From WHSW01 sp963759295 (GTDB lineage Bacteria > Actinomycetota > Thermoleophilia > Solirubrobacterales > 70-9): DNA of 64,000 nt. A program made the position numbers and the translations under genes. Positions 34,948-43,598 of this stretch are shown piece after piece. The notes under the pieces were generated by a model that did no database searches, was not told the DNA's origin, and saw only the letters and a list, made by a program, of their open reading frames with translations. Location: assembly GCA_963759295.1 (NCBI GenBank), contig CAVWYT010000007.1, positions 124,001-188,000 of the forward strand. Reading direction: 5' to 3'. Numbering within the stretch: the stretch's first letter is position 1; every line of letters begins with the position of its first letter.

Positions 34948-35973
34948 CTATCCGAAGAAGACCTCGGCCTCGCGGTACAGCGACTCGGGCACCACCTTCA
35001 GCTCCGCGGTCGCATCGGCGAGGTCGACGAGCACGATCTCCGTTGCGCGCAGCGCGGTCATCATCCCCCAGCGGCCGGCGTCGGCAGCGTCGACCGCGTG
35101 GAGGCCGAAGCGAGTCGCCAGGACGCGGTCGAACGCCGTCGGGGTGCCGCCCCGCTGCACGTGACCGAGCACCGTCGCCCGCGCCTCGTGCCCGGTGCGC
35201 TGCTCGATCTCGCCCTCCAGCCAATGGCCGATCCCGCCCAGGCGAACGTGCCCGAAGGCGTCCGTCGGCGCATCCTTGGTGATCGGCATCCCGCCAATCG
35301 GCTCGGCGCCCTCGGAGACGACGACGATCGGGGCGTACTCGCTCTCGAACCGGCGCTGAATGTAGTCGCAGACGCGCTCGAGGTCGAACGGGTTCTCCGG
35401 AATCAGGATCACGTTGGCGCCGCCCGCGAGCCCGGAGTGAAGCGCGATCCAGCCGGCGTGGCGACCCATGACCTCGACGATCAAGGTGCGCTTGTGGCTC
35501 TCCGCCGTCGTGTGCAGGCGATCGATCGAGCCCATCGCGATGTTGACCGCCGTGTCGAAGCCGAACGTGTAATCGGTGGCGCCGAGGTCGTTGTCGATCG
35601 TCTTCGGTACCCCGACGACCTTGACCCCGAGCTCGTGCAGCTTCTGCGCCGCCCCGAGCGTGTCCTCGCCGCCGATCACGATCAAACCGTCGACCCCCGC
35701 TTGATCCAGGTTGGCGGCGATCCGCTCCGCGCCCCCCTCTTGCTTGATCGGGTTGGTGCGCGAGGAGCCGAGGATCGTGCCCCCGCGAGGCAGGATCCCG
35801 CGCACCTCCGGTATTCCAAGGGGCTGCGCCACGCCCTCGAGCGGACCTCGCCAGCCATCCCGGTAGCCGACGAACTCGTGGCCGTAGGCGCCGGCCCCCT
35901 TGCGAACGATCGCCCGGATGACGGCGTTCAGCCCCGGGCAATCACCGCCACCGTTGAGAACGCCGAATCGCAC
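34948..35973 (-). CDS. Phosphofructokinase, probably pyrophosphate-dependent
   Basis: A 341-residue PfkA-family enzyme of glycolysis. N-terminal GVLNGGGDCPGLNAVIR forms the phosphate site, PKTIDNDL includes the catalytic Asp, and MGRHAGWIAL is the substrate loop. The key pair that separates ATP and PPi enzymes reads Asp at the E. coli Gly104 position (IGGEDTLG) and Lys at the Gly124 position (GVPKTIDND). This is the combination found in PPi-dependent enzymes such as that of Amycolatopsis. The enzyme could then run reversibly. The gene probably shares a message with the lipoprotein downstream. Biochemical proof is not possible from sequence. Confidence 0.92.
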   Translation of the reverse strand: MRFGVLNGGGDCPGLNAVIRAIVRKGAGAYGHEFVGYRDGWRGPLEGVAQPLGIPEVRGILPRGGTILGSSRTNPIKQEGGAERIAANLDQAGVDGLIVIGGEDTLGAAQKLHELGVKVVGVPKTIDNDLGATDYTFGFDTAVNIAMGSIDRLHTTAESHKRTLIVEVMGRHAGWIALHSGLAGGANVILIPENPFDLERVCDYIQRRFESEYAPIVVVSEGAEPIGGMPITKDAPTDAFGHVRLGGIGHWLEGEIEQRTGHEARATVLGHVQRGGTPTAFDRVLATRFGLHAVDAADAGRWGMMTALRATEIVLVDLADATAELKVVPESLYREAEVFFG

Positions 35974-36009
35974 GCGGGCACGATACCCGGCGCGCGCCCG
36001 CCTGCGAGC

Positions 36010-36705
36010 TCAGCCCTCGACGGCGCGGCGGCGCACGTCCATGAACGCGACCGCCGCCCCGATCGGATCGGCGGCGGCCGCGAGCTCGGCGTAGGAGAGC
36101 TCGGCGCCGACGAACCCGGACGCGTTCCAGAGCTCCCCCTCGGGCGGCGCCGTCCACGGCCCGACGTAGACATAGGGTTCGGCATGAACCTCGTCACCGG
36201 GGGAGACGCCGTAGTTGGCGCGCCGGCCGGTCGCCTCCGCGCCCGCCTCGAAGGCGATGTCGAAGTGCTCGGGCCAGAGGTTGATCGAGCTCGGCTCGGC
36301 CGCATCGTCGAGGCCGGCGCGCAGACGCTCGAGGGCCTCGGCGGCGAAGCCGTAGAGATCGCCGAGACGTCGCGCCCCGACCGGGTCGATCTCCAGGGGC
36401 TTTCGGTCCGTGGGGGCCCCGTCGTAGAAGAGCTCGGCGCCGACGAACCCGGCCGCCTCGGCGAGCGTCGTCAGCGGCGCGCGCCGCTCGGCCCCGTCCT
36501 CGACCACGACCAGCTCGGCACCGGCGACCATCACCTGCAGCGCCCGGCCGTCGACCTCGAAGGGAGGGGTGCCGAAGCCGCCGGGAGTGGCTTCGAGCGC
36601 GATCTCGTTGTCCGGCTTGCGCGCCGGAGCGACGATCTGCTCGGCGACCCGGTGAAGCGCGTCGCGGGTGGTCACGAAGCCGGCCGGAAGTGGCTCCAGC
36701 CTCAA
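36010..36705 (-). CDS. Conserved protein of unknown function
   Basis: A 231-residue soluble protein that I do not recognise. It has no signal peptide or membrane segment. Noticeable stretches are TPGGFGTPPFEVDGRALQVM in the N-terminal half, INLWPEHFDIAFEAG, and RRANYGVSPGDEVHAEPYVY followed by WNASGFVGAELSYAEL. A similar GFVGAEL phrase appears twice (near residues 87 and 201), hinting at two related lobes. It is transcribed with the same direction as phosphofructokinase downstream, with a 37-base gap. Function is not inferable. Confidence 0.7.
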   Translation of the reverse strand: MRLEPLPAGFVTTRDALHRVAEQIVAPARKPDNEIALEATPGGFGTPPFEVDGRALQVMVAGAELVVVEDGAERRAPLTTLAEAAGFVGAELFYDGAPTDRKPLEIDPVGARRLGDLYGFAAEALERLRAGLDDAAEPSSINLWPEHFDIAFEAGAEATGRRANYGVSPGDEVHAEPYVYVGPWTAPPEGELWNASGFVGAELSYAELAAAADPIGAAVAFMDVRRRAVEG

Positions 36706-36787
36706 CAGGCCAACTCCGGATCGGCGATCACCTCGACCCCGGGAGTCGGTTTGAACCGTGTGTCTCGATCGGAGCCGCCCGGTTGAC

Positions 36788-36949
36788 TCAGGCCCGCAGG
36801 CGCTCCAGCATCGGCTGCGCCCAGCGATCGAGCACGCCGTTGACGAGGACGAAGAGGAAGATCAGCGCCGCGATCGTGCCGCCGAGCGAGAAGGCATAGG
36901 CGATCACCATCGCGATCAGTCCGACGACCGTGAACACGAGCAGCCGCAT
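36788..36949 (-). CDS. Small membrane protein at the end of the trp operon
   Basis: A 53-residue protein beginning MRLLVFTVVGLIAMVIAYA with two hydrophobic segments (residues about 3-20 and 24-40) and an amphipathic C-terminus DRWAQPMLERLRA. Its ATG lies 20 bases after the trpA stop. Codon use matches the surroundings (GC-rich third positions), supporting a real gene. Function unknown; it may be a stray small membrane protein co-transcribed with trpFBA. Confidence 0.6.
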   Translation of the reverse strand: MRLLVFTVVGLIAMVIAYAFSLGGTIAALIFLFVLVNGVLDRWAQPMLERLRA

Positions 36950-36969
36950 GCGGGCGCAAATCTACCCGT

Positions 36970-37764
36970 TCACGGCGACATCGCGGCGTGCGCCGCGGCG
37001 ATGAACTCGCTCACCGCGGCGGCGGCGGCGGGCGCATCGCTCGCCTCGGCGACCGCTCGCACCAGCCGCGAGCCGACGATCACCCCGTCGGCCACCGCCC
37101 CGACCTCGGCGGCCTGCTCGGGAGTGCCGATCCCGAATCCGACCGCGACCGGCACCGCCGCGTCGTCCTGCGCCGCGCGGACGAGATCGGCGAGCGCCGC
37201 CGGGAGCTCGTCGCGCTCGCCGGTTGTGCGGGTGTCGGACACGAGGTAGACGAACCCCTCCGCGGACGCGCAGATCGCGGCCCGCCGCTCGGGAGCGGTG
37301 TTCGGGGCGACCAGCGGGATCAGCGCCAGCCCTGCCGCCCGCAGGGCAGCGGCAATCTCGCCGCCCTCCTCGCCGGGGAGGTCGGGGACGATCGCCCCGA
37401 CGGCGCCGGCGCCGGCGAGCGCCCGCGCGAAGCGCTCCGGGCCGCGGGCGAGGGCCATGTTCGCGTAGGCCATCGCGACCACGGGCACCCGGTCGGCGAC
37501 CCGCTCGCAGGTGACGAGCACCGAGTCGAGCGTCGCGCCCGCGTCGAGCGCCGAGGTGGCGGCGGCATGGATCACCGGCCCGTCGGCGAGCGGATCCGAG
37601 AACGGGATCCCGAGCTCGATCAGGTCGGCGCCCGCGGCGACGTAGGCGTCGGCGACCGCGTCCGAGGTCTCGGCGTTCGGGAACCCGCCCATCATGTACG
37701 GCATCAGGGCGGCCCGGCCCTCCGCCCTCGCCGCCTCGAAGGCGGCGGCTATGCGTTCACCCAT
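36970..37764 (-). CDS. trpA: Tryptophan synthase alpha subunit
   Basis: A 264-residue TIM-barrel enzyme that cleaves indole-3-glycerol phosphate to indole. The catalytic Glu lies in LIELGIPFSDPLADGP, and the second acidic residue and loop are in AIVPDLPGEEG. GFVYLVSDTRTTG and GFGIGTPEQA form the phosphate site. The ATG overlaps the trpB stop by eight bases, as expected for an alpha/beta pair. Confidence 0.96.
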   Translation of the reverse strand: MGERIAAAFEAARAEGRAALMPYMMGGFPNAETSDAVADAYVAAGADLIELGIPFSDPLADGPVIHAAATSALDAGATLDSVLVTCERVADRVPVVAMAYANMALARGPERFARALAGAGAVGAIVPDLPGEEGGEIAAALRAAGLALIPLVAPNTAPERRAAICASAEGFVYLVSDTRTTGERDELPAALADLVRAAQDDAAVPVAVGFGIGTPEQAAEVGAVADGVIVGSRLVRAVAEASDAPAAAAAVSEFIAAAHAAMSP

Positions 37765-38987
37765 CGCCCAGCCGTTCGACCACCTCGGCGAGGTCCTTGT
37801 CGCCGCGGCCGCTCAGCGTCAAGAGGTCGAATCCGGCCACAGCCGAGGAGGTGGCGCCGTCGCCGTGCAGAAGCCAGGCGATCGCGTGCGAGGGCTCGAG
37901 CGCCGGGATGATTCCCTCGAGCCGCGCCAGGTCGCGGAACGCGATCAGCGCTTGGGCGTCGGTGACCGCCTCGTAGCGGACGCGCCCGATGTCGCGCAGG
38001 TGGGCGTGCTCGGGACCGACCCCCGGATAGTCGAGCCCGGCGGAAACCGAATGCGCCTCGAGGATCTGCCCGTCCTCGTCGGCGAGGACCGAGGACAGCG
38101 CCCCGTGCAGCACCCCGGTGCGCCCCGCGCCGAGCGACGCGCCGTGGCGACCGCTGGCGATCCCCTCTCCCCCCGCCTCGACGCCGACCAGCTCGACCTC
38201 GGAGTCGTCGAGGAACGGGGTGAAGGTGCCGATCGCGTTCGAGCCGCCGCCCACGCAGGCGATCACGCGGCCCGGCAACGAGCGCTCGGCGGCGAGTGCC
38301 TGCGCGCGAGCCTCATCGCCGATCACGCGCTGGAGGTCGCGCACGAGCGCCGGGTAGGGAGCCGGGCCGACGGCCGAGCCGATCACGTAGTGGGTCGTGG
38401 CGACGTTGGTGACCCAGTCGCGGATCGCGGCGCTGACCGCCTCCTTCAGCGTTCGCGCGCCGGCCTCGACCGGGATCACCTCGGCGCCGAGCAGGCGCAT
38501 CCGCTCGACGTTCGGGGCCTGGCGGCGCATGTCCTCGGTGCCCATGTAGACGAGGCACTCGAGCCCGAGCAGGGCGCACGCGGTCGCCGCGGCGACGCCG
38601 TGCTGGCCGGCGCCGGTCTCCGCGATCACCCGTGGACTTCCCCATCCGCGTGGCGAGCAGCGCCTGGCCGACCGCGTTGTTGATCTTGTGGGCGCCGGTG
38701 TGGGCGAGATCCTCGCGCTTCAAGTAGACGCGGCGGCCGACGCGCTCGGAGAGCCGCTCGGCGAGGTACAGCGGGGTCGGCCGACCGACGAACTCGTGCA
38801 GCAGGCGATCGAGCTCGGCGCGAAAGGTCGGCTCGTCGCGCGCTTCCGCCCAGGCGATGGTGAGCTCGTCGAGCGCCGCGACCAGCACCTCGGGGACGAA
38901 GCGGCCGCCGTACTCGCCGAACCACTCCTCGACGCCGACCGTCGCGCGGATCCCACCGGCCGCGCCCGCGGGAACCGATGAGCTCAC
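37757..38987 (-). CDS. trpB: Tryptophan synthase beta subunit, frame break near 38640
   Basis: A PLP enzyme of about 409 residues that joins indole and serine. WFGEYGGRFVPEVL and the PLP-lysine motif HTGAHKINNAVGQALLATRMGK are in the first frame, and VIAETGAGQHGVAAATACALL, the GGGSNAIG phosphate cup and SVSAGLDYPGVGPEH are in the second. One extra base between 38631 and 38645 breaks the frame in a stretch where the family is normally continuous. In an otherwise intact trp operon this is most likely a sequence error. GTG start, 16 bases after trpF. Confidence 0.93.
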
Positions 38988-39003
38988 GGTGTCCGCCTCG
39001 CGC

Positions 39004-39651
39004 TCACCGCCCGATCACCGCCGGGTCCGGGCTCGCGGACCGAGCGCTCTCCGCGAACGCCCGCATCAAGGCATGGTCCTTGATTCCCGGCGCGGACTCG
39101 ATGCCGCTGGCGACGTCGATCGCGAACGGGCGCGCGACCGCGATCGCGTCGCCGACGTTGTCGGGCCTCAGGCCCCCGGCGAGGATCAGCGGGATCTGAG
39201 AGCGCCGGCCGGCGGCGATCTCCCAATCGAAGCTCTCGCCGGTGCCCCCGGGACGGCCCGGGCTGTAGGCGTCGAGCAGGTGGTAGTCCGTGCGGAAGGT
39301 CTCCGCGGCCTGGACGTCGGCGGCGCTGTGGACGCGCATCGCCTTGATCACCTTGCAGCCGGTGCGCCGTGCCGCCTCGCGGCAGAAGTCCGGGCCCTCG
39401 TCGCCGTGCAGCTGCAGCATCGCGAGCTGCTCGTCCTCCGCGCGATGGACGAGCTCGTCGAGGGTGGCGTTGACGAACACGCCGACGACGTTCACCTGGC
39501 GGCGCAGCTCGGCGCTGATCTCGATCGCGAGCGCAGGGTCGCAACGACGCACACTGGCGTCCCAGTGGTTGAGGCCGATCGCCCAGGCGCCGAGTCGCAC
39601 GGCCTCGCGCGCGTCCTCGAGCCTCGTGATGCCGCAGAACTTGACCCGCAT
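39004..39651 (-). CDS. trpF: Phosphoribosylanthranilate isomerase
   Basis: A 215-residue TIM-barrel enzyme of tryptophan synthesis. The N-terminal MRVKFCGITRLEDAREAV carries the catalytic Cys, and LQLHGDEG, LLDAYSPGRPGGTGESFDW and LAGGLRPDNVGDAI are the characteristic loops, with ASGIESAPGIKDH at the end. It begins eight bases after the htrA stop. ATG at 39651 is preferred over upstream GTG codons because it starts at the family N-terminus. Confidence 0.95.
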   Translation of the reverse strand: MRVKFCGITRLEDAREAVRLGAWAIGLNHWDASVRRCDPALAIEISAELRRQVNVVGVFVNATLDELVHRAEDEQLAMLQLHGDEGPDFCREAARRTGCKVIKAMRVHSAADVQAAETFRTDYHLLDAYSPGRPGGTGESFDWEIAAGRRSQIPLILAGGLRPDNVGDAIAVARPFAIDVASGIESAPGIKDHALMRAFAESARSASPDPAVIGR

Positions 39652-39659
39652 CGCGCGAA

Positions 39660-40958
39660 CTAGGTTACGCGGCGGCCGCGCCGAGAAGGCCAGGAGCGCC
39701 GCCACGGGTCGACGCGGGCGAGCCGGCTCTCACCGGCCCGCCGCGCGCCCGGGAGGGCCCTGAGGCCATCGCGCGCCTGCGCCGGCCTCTGCGTCAGCTC
39801 GACGCCGACAGTCCGCTCCTGGCCGCCGCGCAGCAGGGTGAGATCGATCGTCTCTCCCGGCTTCTTGCCGTCGACCGCCGCGATCACGTCGTCCATTCCG
39901 CTGACCGCCTGCCCGTCGACGGCGGTGATCAGATCGCCGCCGGCCTTGATCCGCTGACCGCCGATGTTGACCGACGCGTTGCCCCCCTCGATCCCGGCCT
40001 TGTCGGCCGGGCTGTCGGGGACCACGGCCTGCACGATCGCCCCGTGATCGGTCTGGAGGTTGAGCACGTCGGCGATCTCCGGGGTCAGGTCCGTGCCGCT
40101 GATCCCCATGAACGCGTGCTGGACCTGGCCTGTCGAGATCAGCTGCTGGGCGATCTCGCGCACGGTGTCGATCGGCACGGCAAAGCCGATCCCGACGTTG
40201 CCCTGCGCGCCCCCGGACTCGATCTGCGAGGTGATCCCGATCACGCGGCCCCCGGAGTCGAGCAGCGGCCCGCCCGAGTTGCCGGGGTTGATCGGCGCGT
40301 CGGTCTGGATCGCGTTCTCGATCGAGAAGCCGTTCGGGGCCGCGATCTGGCGCTGCACGGCCGAAACGATGCCAGCGGTCGCCGAGCGGTCGAGCCCGAA
40401 CGGGTTGCCGATCGCGACCACGGGATCGCCCACCTTGACCCCGGAGGAGGAGCCGAGGGTGAGCGGTTGAAGCCGGTCGGCGCCGTCGGAGACCTCGAGC
40501 ACGGCGACGTCGGTCGACGGATCGGCGCCGACGACCTTGGCCTCGTAGGTGTCGCCGTCCTCGCCGCCGACCCGCACGGTGACGTCGCCGGCGCCGTCGA
40601 CGACGTGGGCGTTGGTGAGGATGTGCCCCTGGTGGTCGATCACGAAGCCCGAGCCGGTCGCGGTGCCGCCGCCCGATTGGCCAAACGGGTCGAAGGGCGA
40701 GCTCTGGGTCGACTGCTTGGCCTCGATGTAGACGACGCTGGGCGCGTCCTCGGAGTAGATCTGGTTGACGGTCAGCGCCCTGCCGTTCCGGTCGGCCGCC
40801 GGCTCTGCGAGTGCCGTCGCGGGGGCGCTCACGGTTGTGGTGGAATCGCCGCCGTCGCCCGTCACCCAGCCGGCGGCGATCGCCGCCCATCCGAGCAGGC
40901 CGACGATCAGCCCTCCGGCGACGGCGGAGGCGAACGGGGTCTTCAAGGTCTTTCTCAT
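39660..40958 (-). CDS. Membrane-anchored HtrA-like serine protease
   Basis: A 432-residue S1C protease. One N-terminal membrane anchor (residues about 9-30) is followed by a trypsin-like domain with His in TNAHVVDG, Asp in PSTDVAVLE and Ser in NPGNSGGPLL, then a PDZ domain (GAIVQAVVPDSPADKAGIEGG). A basic 40-residue tail follows the PDZ domain and reaches almost to trpF. It acts outside the membrane in protein quality control. It is oddly placed between trpC and trpF. The region upstream carries a direct repeat that could bind an OmpR-type regulator. Confidence 0.93.
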   Translation of the reverse strand: MRKTLKTPFASAVAGGLIVGLLGWAAIAAGWVTGDGGDSTTTVSAPATALAEPAADRNGRALTVNQIYSEDAPSVVYIEAKQSTQSSPFDPFGQSGGGTATGSGFVIDHQGHILTNAHVVDGAGDVTVRVGGEDGDTYEAKVVGADPSTDVAVLEVSDGADRLQPLTLGSSSGVKVGDPVVAIGNPFGLDRSATAGIVSAVQRQIAAPNGFSIENAIQTDAPINPGNSGGPLLDSGGRVIGITSQIESGGAQGNVGIGFAVPIDTVREIAQQLISTGQVQHAFMGISGTDLTPEIADVLNLQTDHGAIVQAVVPDSPADKAGIEGGNASVNIGGQRIKAGGDLITAVDGQAVSGMDDVIAAVDGKKPGETIDLTLLRGGQERTVGVELTQRPAQARDGLRALPGARRAGESRLARVDPWRRSWPSRRGRRVT

Positions 40959-40981
40959 GCCGACCAGCTTGGCCGGACACG

Positions 40982-40996
40982 CCTAAAGCTCCCTAA
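40982..40996 (-). promoter_or_regulatory. Direct-repeat element upstream of htrA
   Basis: On the minus strand TTAGGGAGCTTTAGG has two TTAGG units with starts ten bases apart, 24 bases before the htrA ATG. Ten-base direct repeats are typical of OmpR-family sites, and a similar element lies near the two-component cluster at 27.6 kb. Confidence 0.4.
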
Positions 40997-40998
40997 GC

Positions 40999-41029
40999 CC
41001 AAACGAAACGGCGGCTAAGAATCGCCGCC
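40999..41029 (-). terminator. Intrinsic terminator after trpC
   Basis: On the minus strand GGCGGC, an eight-base loop and GCCGCC form a stem (41029-41010), followed by the T-rich tail GTTTCGTTTGGG. It lies directly after the trpC stop at 41043 and separates trpEGDC from htrA-trpFBA. Confidence 0.6.
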
Positions 41030-41042
41030 TGCGCGTCGGCCC

Positions 41043-41858
41043 TCAGAGGCCCTGTCCATGTAGGTGCTCGCGGGTGCGCTCGTCGTCCATCGTCAGCTCA
41101 CGCACGGCGCTCTCGGGGTCACCCGAGCGCATCAGGGTCTCGCCGATCAGCACGGCGTCGCAACCGATCCGCTCGAGCTCGGCGAGCTGCTCCCAGCGGT
41201 CGTAGCCGGACTCGGAGACGACCGTCTTGCCGGCGGGGACGTCGACGATCAGCTCGGCGGTCGTCTCGAGGTCGACGCTGAGGTCGCGGAGGCTGCGGTT
41301 GTTGATCCCGAGCACGTCCGCGTCGAGCTCCAGGGCCCGCTCGAGGTCGGGCTCGTCGTGGACCTCGACCAGGCAGTCGAGGTCCAGCAGCCGGGCCTCC
41401 GCATAAAGCGAGCGGAGCACGTCGTCGTCGAGCGCGGCGACGATCAGCAGCACCGCATCGGCGCCGTTGACCGCCGCCTCGTAGAGCTGGTAGGTGTCGA
41501 CGATGAAGTCCTTGCGCAGGATCGGCAGCCCGGATGCCGCGCGGGCGGCACGAACGTCGTCGAGCGTGCCGCCGAAGTTGCGCTGATCGGTGAGCACCGA
41601 CAGCGCCGCCGCCCCGCCACGCTCGTAGGCGGCACACACGTCTGCGACCGTGGCCCCGGCCGCGATCTCGCCGGCGCTCGGCGAACGGCGCTTGAACTCC
41701 GCGATCAGCGACAGCCCCGGGCGGACCAGCGCCTCGCTGAACGGCCGCGATCCGCTCAGCGTGCCGACGGCGTCACGCAGCTGCGCCACCGGCACCCGCT
41801 GCTTGCGGTCCTCGACGTCCTCCCGTGCTGCCCCCACGAGCTCCTGGAGCCTGCTCAT
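41043..41858 (-). CDS. trpC: Indole-3-glycerol phosphate synthase
   Basis: A 271-residue TIM-barrel enzyme that closes the indole ring. LIAEFKRRSPSAGEI holds the catalytic Lys, LSVLTDQRNFGGT, PILRKDFIVDTYQLYEA with the general-acid Lys, LVEVHDEPDLERAL and INNRSLRDLSVDLETT are all standard, and ESGYDRWEQL and LIGETLMRS end the barrel. ATG at 41858. It ends at the terminator hairpin before htrA. Confidence 0.96.
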   Translation of the reverse strand: MSRLQELVGAAREDVEDRKQRVPVAQLRDAVGTLSGSRPFSEALVRPGLSLIAEFKRRSPSAGEIAAGATVADVCAAYERGGAAALSVLTDQRNFGGTLDDVRAARAASGLPILRKDFIVDTYQLYEAAVNGADAVLLIVAALDDDVLRSLYAEARLLDLDCLVEVHDEPDLERALELDADVLGINNRSLRDLSVDLETTAELIVDVPAGKTVVSESGYDRWEQLAELERIGCDAVLIGETLMRSGDPESAVRELTMDDERTREHLHGQGL

Positions 41859-41913
41859 GCTCGCATGAGCGTAAACGAGCGCACACCGCGGCGCCGGGCC
41901 GCCGGCCGTTTCC

Positions 41914-42948
41914 TCAGCCCGAGGGCGCGTGCTCGGCCGAGATCCGGACCAGCCGCTCGAGGACGCCCAGGGCGGCTCCCGAGTCGATCGTCTCGCGGGC
42001 GCGCTGCGCCGCGGCACCCAGGTCGTGGGCCCCTCCGGCGACCAGGATCGCCGCCGCCGCGTTGAGGACGACGACCTCGCGGGCCGGCCCCGGCTCACCG
42101 GAGAGCACCGCGCGGACCACGGCGGCGTTCTCCTCGGCGGTGCCGCCGGCGATCGTCGCGAGCTCGACCCGGCCGACGCCGAGGTCCTCCGGGGCGACGA
42201 ACCATTCCTCGGTGCGCCCGTCGGCGACCTCGATCACGCGCGTGCGGCCGCTGACGCTGATCTCGTCGACGCCGTCGTCGCCCGAGACGACCAGCGCTCG
42301 CGCGCAGCCGAGCCCGACGAGCGCCTCGGCGATCGTCTCCTGGTAATGGCGGTCGGAGACCCCGAGCAGCTGCCGCGTCGCTCCCGCCGGGTTGGTGAGC
42401 GGGCCGAGGAAGTTGAAGATCGTCCGCACCGCCAGCTCCCCGCGAACCGGCATCACGTGCTTCATCGCGGCGTGATGGCGAGGCGCGAACATGAACCCGA
42501 AGCCGACCTCCTCGATGCAGCTGGCCACCGCCCCGGGTTCGAGGTCGATCCGGACACCGAGCGCCTCGAGCACGTCGGCCGAGCCGCTGCGGCTGGTGCT
42601 CGAGCGGTTTCCGTGCTTGGCGACCGCGCACTCGGCGCCCGCGGCAACCAGCGCCGCCGCGGTCGAGATGTTGAAGGTGGAGGGCCCGCCGCCGGTGCCC
42701 GCCGTATCGACCAGATCGTCCCGCGCGGCGTCCACCGATGCGGCGAGCCGGCGCATCGTCCGCGCCAGGCCGACCAGCTCGGCGACCGTCTCGCCCTTTG
42801 CCCGCAGGGCGATCAGGAACGCACCCGTCTGCACGTCGCTCGCCCGCCCTTCCATCACCTCATCGAGGACGGCGGAGGCGTGATCGGCGGTCAGGTGGGC
42901 TCCGGATGCGATCTCATCGATCGCGCGGGTGAGGATGTCGTTGGGCAT
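41914..42948 (-). CDS. trpD: Anthranilate phosphoribosyltransferase
   Basis: A 344-residue enzyme adding phosphoribose to anthranilate. The PRPP-binding DTAGTGGGPSTFNIST motif, KHGNRSSTSRSGSADVLEALG and FAPRHHAAMKHVMPVRGEL are typical. The start lies only three bases after the trpG stop and the gene ends 55 bases before trpC, in the order trpE-G-D-C. Confidence 0.96.
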   Translation of the reverse strand: MPNDILTRAIDEIASGAHLTADHASAVLDEVMEGRASDVQTGAFLIALRAKGETVAELVGLARTMRRLAASVDAARDDLVDTAGTGGGPSTFNISTAAALVAAGAECAVAKHGNRSSTSRSGSADVLEALGVRIDLEPGAVASCIEEVGFGFMFAPRHHAAMKHVMPVRGELAVRTIFNFLGPLTNPAGATRQLLGVSDRHYQETIAEALVGLGCARALVVSGDDGVDEISVSGRTRVIEVADGRTEEWFVAPEDLGVGRVELATIAGGTAEENAAVVRAVLSGEPGPAREVVVLNAAAAILVAGGAHDLGAAAQRARETIDSGAALGVLERLVRISAEHAPSG

Positions 42949-42951
42949 CGC

Positions 42952-43539
<588 letters not shown>

Positions 43540-43598
43540 CGAAGCAGGCGCCTCAACGGCGGCGCGGCTCGGCTTCGCTTCGCTCCGCCTCACAGCCC

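Noticed and set aside
36740..36765. tRNA-like T-arm on the minus strand (GGTTCAAACC)
   Set aside because: The stem bases do not pair properly beyond four positions, and no D-arm, anticodon arm or acceptor stem can be drawn around it.
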